This document shows, in pieces, positions 8,486 through 10,825 of a stretch of 10,825 bases of DNA. Each line of letters opens with the position of its first letter. Position 1 is the first letter of the stretch. Origin of the DNA: Acetobacteraceae bacterium (GTDB lineage: Bacteria > Pseudomonadota > Alphaproteobacteria > Acetobacterales > Acetobacteraceae). Both the position numbers and the translations under genes were made by a program. The stretch is from positions 1 to 10,825 of the forward strand of contig DAHUXX010000128.1 of NCBI GenBank assembly GCA_027306955.1. The letters are read 5' to 3'. A model generated the notes under the pieces. The model was given only the letters and a program-made list of their open reading frames with translations. It ran no database searches and had not been told where the DNA came from.

Positions 8486-9016
8486 TCAGACCTTCTCGAC
8501 CTGGCCGTATTCGAGATCGACCGGCGTGGAGCGGCCGAAGATCGAGACACTGACCTTCACGCGGCCCTTCTCCTCGTCGATCTCCTCGACCGTGCCGTTG
8601 AAGCTGGTGAATGGCCCATCCGCCACGCGCACCTGCTCGCCGATCTCGAACACCACGCTGGGGCGCGGCCGCTCGCCGCCCTCCTGCGTCTGCTTGAGGA
8701 TGCGCTCCGCCTCCGCCTCCGAGATCGGCGTCGGGCGGTTGCGGGTGCCGAGGAAGCCGGTGACCTTCGGCGTGTCCTTCACCAAGTGCCAGGCGTCGTC
8801 GGTGAGCTCCATCTTCACCAGAACGTAGCCGGGAAAGAACTTGCGCTCGGCGTTGACCTTCTGGCCGCGCCGCAGCTCCACCACCTCCTCGGCGGGAACC
8901 ATCACCTCCTCGAACGCGTCCTGCAGGCCCTTCTGGGCGGCCTGTTCCTTGATCTGCTGCGCAATCTTCTTCTCGAAACCGGAATAGACATGCACGACGT
9001 ACCAGCGCTTGGCCAT
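8486..9016 (-). CDS. nusG: NusG, transcription termination/antitermination factor
   Basis: A 176-residue protein (E. coli NusG 181). It binds RNA polymerase through its N-terminal NGN domain, suppresses pausing, and links to Rho or ribosomal protein S10 through its C-terminal KOW domain. The NGN domain covers 1 to about 105: KRWYVVHVYSGFEKKI (3-18), VMVPAEEVVELRRGQK (38-53), ERKFFPGYVLVKM (57-69) and VTGFLGTRNRPTPIS (85-99). The KOW domain covers about 122-176: FEIGEQVRVADGPFTSFNG (123-141) and VSVSIFGRSTPVDLEY (155-170). The ATG at 9016 follows TAGGAGC, in which the TAG is the secE stop; the 9-bp gap makes secE-nusG one transcription unit. rplK, the usual downstream gene, is absent: the next gene converges. 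Confidence 0.97.
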   Translation of the reverse strand: MAKRWYVVHVYSGFEKKIAQQIKEQAAQKGLQDAFEEVMVPAEEVVELRRGQKVNAERKFFPGYVLVKMELTDDAWHLVKDTPKVTGFLGTRNRPTPISEAEAERILKQTQEGGERPRPSVVFEIGEQVRVADGPFTSFNGTVEEIDEEKGRVKVSVSIFGRSTPVDLEYGQVEKV

Positions 9017-9025
9017 GGTCAGCTC

Positions 9026-9220
9026 CTAGCCGCCGAGACCGAACAGCGCGCGCACGGCAGCGCTGAAGACCTGGTCGGCGATGAAGAAGAAGGCGGCGGT
9101 GGCGGCGGCCATCGCGATGACGAGACCGGTCGTGACCGCCGTCTCGCGCCGCGAGGGGAAGGTGACGCGCGCCGTTTCGGTACGCACCTCGCGAAGGAAT
9201 TTCAGGGGATTGAACGCCAC
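9026..9220 (-). CDS. secE: SecE, preprotein translocase subunit
   Basis: A 64-residue single-span SecE, the short form usual outside the enterobacteria. It clamps SecY in the SecYEG channel in the inner membrane. FNPLKFLREVRTETARVTFPSRRET (3-27) is the conserved amphipathic helix with the PSRRET hinge. TGLVIAMAAATAAFFFIADQVFSAAV (31-56) is the membrane segment. The start was placed at GTG 9220-9218 because it has GGAG 10 nt upstream and gives the family's normal N-terminus. A GTG three codons earlier (9229) would sit only 1 nt from that site. An in-frame ATG at 9307 would add 29 residues with no SecE similarity and reach to within about 30 nt of tRNA-Trp. It is followed by nusG after 9 bp and preceded by tRNA-Trp. 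Confidence 0.95.
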   Translation of the reverse strand: MAFNPLKFLREVRTETARVTFPSRRETAVTTGLVIAMAAATAAFFFIADQVFSAAVRALFGLGG

Positions 9221-9333
9221 GCCAGCCACTCTCCGAACCTGTTGGACGTACCGGACAGAGCCGGCTCCGCCTTCGTCCTCAAGCAATACATCGCCCTCGC
9301 GGAACATCGTCGTCGGCGCGCCCGGGCCCGGCT

Positions 9334-9410
9334 TGGCAGGGGTGGAGGGTCTCGAACCCCCAGCCTCCGGTTTTGGAGACCGGCGCTCTAGCCAATTGAG
9401 CTACACCCCT
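9334..9410 (-). tRNA. tRNA-Trp (anticodon CCA)
   Basis: A complete cloverleaf on the minus strand: acceptor AGGGGTG/CACCCCT, D arm GCTC...GAGC, anticodon stem CCGGT/ACCGG with loop CTCCAAA (anticodon at 9376-9374), and T arm GGGGG TTCGAGA CCCTC with one mismatch or wobble. The discriminator base is G, and CCA is encoded at 9336-9334. It lies 113 bp upstream of secE, the classical neighbour in many bacteria, and is probably processed from a tRNA-secE-nusG transcript. Confidence 0.97.
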
Positions 9411-9464
9411 GCGGCAGCCGGCCCGCCGCAGCTCGCACGCTCACCGCTTTGGGACAAGGCGGCG

Positions 9465-9493
9465 TAGAAAGGCCGGCCCGGCGGTAAAGTCAA
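9465..9493 (-). promoter_or_regulatory. Candidate promoter for tRNA-Trp-secE-nusG
   Basis: On the minus strand, TTGACT (9493-9488, 5/6 to the -35 consensus) is followed after 17 bp by TTTCTA (9470-9465), a poor -10. It lies in the 100-bp gap between tRNA-Gly and tRNA-Trp and would start transcription about 45-50 nt before tRNA-Trp. This would let tRNA-Trp, secE and nusG be expressed apart from tRNA-Tyr and tRNA-Gly. Confidence 0.4.
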
Positions 9494-9510
9494 GCGGGGC
9501 GCGCGGCTCC

Positions 9511-9584
9511 TGGAGCGGGTGACGGGAATCGAACCCGCACAACCAGCTTGGAAGGCTGGGACTCTACCATTGAGCTACACCCGC
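9511..9584 (-). tRNA. tRNA-Gly (anticodon TCC)
   Basis: A complete cloverleaf on the minus strand: acceptor GCGGGTG/CACCCGC, D arm GCTCAATGGTAGAGT, anticodon stem CCAGC/GCTGG with loop CTTCCAA (anticodon at 9552-9550), T arm GCGGG TTCGATT CCCGT, discriminator T and encoded CCA at 9513-9511. It follows tRNA-Tyr by 40 bp and is likely cotranscribed with it, as in the tyrU-glyT pair upstream of tufB in E. coli. Confidence 0.97.
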
Positions 9585-9624
9585 GGCTCCAGGCGCGCGG
9601 CCAGTATGGAGCATGGCGACGGTT

Positions 9625-9710
9625 TGGTGGAGGGGGTTGGATTCGAACCAACGTAGGCGTGCGCCAGCGGATTTACAGTCCGCCCCCTTTAGCCACTCGG
9701 GCACCCCTCC
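9625..9710 (-). tRNA. tRNA-Tyr (anticodon GTA)
   Basis: An 86-nt class II tRNA on the minus strand with a long variable arm. The acceptor is GGAGGGG/CCCCTCC, the anticodon stem GCGGA/TCCGC has loop CTGTAAA (anticodon at 9676-9674), and the T arm is TTGG TTCGAAT CCAA. Discriminator A and CCA are encoded (9627-9625). It is the first of three tRNAs on this strand and is divergent from the RlmB-like gene. Confidence 0.97.
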
Positions 9711-9757
9711 GATCCGCACGGACCTTGGGCGCGTCCCTTGGGGCAAGCCTCGGTTCA

Positions 9758-9763
9758 TGTCAA
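9758..9763 (-). promoter_or_regulatory. Candidate -35 box (TTGACA) upstream of tRNA-Tyr
   Basis: A perfect TTGACA on the minus strand, 48 bp before the tRNA-Tyr 5' end. At 17-bp spacing the -10 position reads CAAGGG (9740-9735), which does not resemble the consensus. The sequence between there and the tRNA is GC-rich, as at stable-RNA promoters under stringent control. The position is convincing; the -10 is not. Confidence 0.35.
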
Positions 9764-9786
9764 ATGCGACGCTAGGCCTTGCACTT

Positions 9787-9806
9787 CAGCGGCATCCTTG
9801 CCGCTG
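9787..9806. promoter_or_regulatory. Perfect 8-bp hairpin upstream of the RlmB-like gene
   Basis: CAGCGGCA (9787-9794), loop TCCT, TGCCGCTG (9799-9806): an uninterrupted inverted repeat in the 189-bp gap between tRNA-Tyr and the RlmB-like start. On the plus strand it is followed by TATTTG. No gene reads into it from either side, so a simple terminator role is not obvious. An operator or leader-RNA element is possible. Confidence 0.5.
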
Positions 9807-9810
9807 TATT

Positions 9811-9870
9811 TGCGCGCCGGTGTCTGCGCGCCGGTGTCTGCGCGCCGGTGTTTGCGCGCCCGTCTTTGCG
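9811..9870. repeat. 14-bp tandem repeat, four copies plus a partial fifth
   Basis: The unit TGCGCGCCGGTGTC occurs at 9811-9824 and 9825-9838. It recurs with one change at 9839-9852 (ending TGTT) and with three changes at 9853-9866 (TGCGCGCCCGTCTT); TGCG starts a fifth at 9867. The array lies directly between the hairpin at 9787-9806 and the RlmB-like ATG. The 14-bp period is not a multiple of three, which argues against a coding origin. The sequence decays toward the gene. There are no spacers, so this is not a CRISPR array. Confidence 0.85.
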
Positions 9871-9899
9871 TCGACCGAGGGCGCCTGTATACCGCCGGC

Positions 9900-10825
9900 A
9901 TGAAGCCCCCCCGTTCCTTTCGCGGCCCCGGCGGCGAGCGCGGCCGCCTCGACCATCACGCCCGTCCACCGCAGGGCGGCGAGTCGCGCGGTGATCGCCC
10001 GCGCGGCGGACCGCAGGGCGAAGGGCGCTTCGGCGGCGGCAAGTCCGGCGGCCCACAACAGGGTGGCGCACACCATGGCGGCAAGCACCATGGGAGCGGG
10101 CAACATGGTGGGCGCCATGGCGGACCGTCCCATGACGGCCCGCAGCGCGACCGGCCGCAGGCAGAACGTCCCTATGGGGAACGCGCGAAGGGAGAACGGC
10201 CCCAGGGTGAACGGCCCCAGGGTGAACGGCCCCGGGGCGACCGCCCTCGGGGCGGGTTCCCATCTCGCCATGGCGAGAACACGTTGCACGCGCGCCTGCC
10301 GCGGCAGGTGGAGGAGGCGTCGCGCCACCACGGCGAGCGCCGCGACCAGCAGCGGGAACAGCGGGGAGGCGATCGCTCCGGCCTGTGGCTCTACGGCACA
10401 CACGCCGTCGCCGCGGCGCTGGCCAATCCCGCGCGCCGTCTGCGCCGCCTGCTGCTGACCGAGACCGCCGAGGAAGCGATCGCGGCGCGCCTGCCGCGCC
10501 CCTGGGCGATCACCGCCGAGCGCGCCGAGCGTGAGCAGCTCGACCGGCTGCTCGGCCGCGATGCCGTGCACCAGGGTGCCGCGCTGCATGCCGACCCGCT
10601 GTTGGCGCCACCGCTCGCCCAGGTGCTGGAGCGGCCGGGGCCGCTGGTGGTGCTCGACCAGCTCGCCGATCCGCGCAATGTCGGCGCGATCCTGCGCTCG
10701 GCCGCCGCCCTTGGCGCCGCCGGCGTCATCGTGCAGGACCGCCATGCGCCGGAAGAAACCGGGGCACTAGCCAAGGCCGCGTCCGGCGCGCTGGAGACGA
10801 CGCCGCTGCTGCGCGCGGTCAACAT
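9900..10825 (+). CDS. rlmB: TrmH/RlmB-type 23S rRNA (Gm2251) 2'-O-methyltransferase, 5' part, with long low-complexity N-terminus
   Basis: The frame is open from ATG 9900 to the window end (308 codons visible, no stop). Residues 1-160 are low-complexity, rich in Gly, Arg, Gln, Pro and His: a His/Gly stretch (58-80), then a pentapeptide GERPQ-like repeat (98-117). From 161 the conserved enzyme begins: GLWLYGTHAVAAALANPARR matches the ribosomal-protein-like substrate-binding domain that opens RlmB/TrmH-family proteins. VVLDQLADPRNVGAILRSAA (250-269) is SPOUT motif 1, with N260 and R266 as key positions; motifs 2 and 3 (SAM knot) lie beyond the window. RlmB methylates G2251 in the 23S P-loop. 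E. coli RlmB is 243 residues, so the extension is extra. No clear ribosome site precedes the ATG, so the start is uncertain; WLYGTHAV is certainly coding. Other TrmH-family targets are possible. Confidence 0.85.
   Translation, partial: MKPPRSFRGPGGERGRLDHHARPPQGGESRGDRPRGGPQGEGRFGGGKSGGPQQGGAHHGGKHHGSGQHGGRHGGPSHDGPQRDRPQAERPYGERAKGERPQGERPQGERPRGDRPRGGFPSRHGENTLHARLPRQVEEASRHHGERRDQQREQRGGDRSGLWLYGTHAVAAALANPARRLRRLLLTETAEEAIAARLPRPWAITAERAEREQLDRLLGRDAVHQGAALHADPLLAPPLAQVLERPGPLVVLDQLADPRNVGAILRSAAALGAAGVIVQDRHAPEETGALAKAASGALETTPLLRAVN
10191..10250 (+). repeat. 15-bp tandem repeat coding GERPQ pentapeptides
   Basis: Four consecutive 15-bp units encode GERPQ, GERPQ, GERPR and GDRPR (residues 98-117 of the RlmB-like protein). 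Units two and three share GGTGAACGGCCCC exactly, which points to recent slippage duplication. The last unit has diverged at synonymous positions. Looser AERPYGER copies precede it. Confidence 0.85.

Noticed and set aside
9221..9307. N-terminally extended SecE from ATG 9307
   Set aside because: The added 29 residues do not resemble any SecE, while GTG 9220 has a ribosome site and yields a normal-length protein.
9811..9870. Possible CRISPR array
   Set aside because: Repeats are 14 bp, directly abutting with no spacers, and no cas genes are present.
9786..10745. 319-codon minus-strand frame opposite the RlmB-like gene
   Set aside because: Composition reflects the repeats on the other strand; the plus frame carries the SPOUT motif and is the real gene.

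Overview
The window is very GC-rich chromosomal DNA from what looks like an alphaproteobacterium, possibly Rhodospirillales/Acetobacteraceae. The reasons are the GC-biased third codon positions, the short SecE, the tRNA-Tyr/tRNA-Gly/tRNA-Trp-secE-nusG order, and the tightly overlapping gene starts. No mobile element, CRISPR array or phage gene is visible.

Layout, left to right. (1) The first 21 codons of a DsbA-family oxidoreductase (CPWC motif) lie on the minus strand, divergent from an atypical short-chain dehydrogenase (148-849). (2) Converging on the SDR, with stop codons overlapping, is a 725-residue ADP-forming acyl-CoA synthetase (846-3023, minus). (3) Divergent from it is a compact phenylacetate operon, paaG-paaI-paaK (3115-5665), with 4-nt start/stop overlaps. 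PaaK activates phenylacetate to phenylacetyl-CoA, PaaG isomerises the ring epoxide to an oxepin, and PaaI hydrolyses stalled CoA thioesters. The paaABCDE monooxygenase and paaZ are not here. (4) Two surface-glycan genes follow: a methyltransferase-glycosyltransferase fusion (5724-7415) and an RgpF-type rhamnan-synthesis protein (7415-8446), sharing one base. (5) On the minus strand come the housekeeping genes tRNA-Tyr, tRNA-Gly, tRNA-Trp, secE and nusG, converging on the glycan genes. (6) Divergent from the tRNAs is the start of a TrmH/RlmB-type 23S rRNA 2'-O-methyltransferase (9900 to the window end). It has a 160-residue low-complexity Arg/Gly/His/Gln-rich N-terminal extension and is preceded by a perfect hairpin and a 14-bp tandem repeat.

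I did not find a clear new defence or mobile system. The points most worth a second look are the hairpin/repeat leader and repeat-built tail of the RlmB-like gene, the MT-GT fusion with its RgpF partner, the SDR whose catalytic Tyr is replaced by Phe, and the absence of tuf and rplK from their usual places around secE-nusG.
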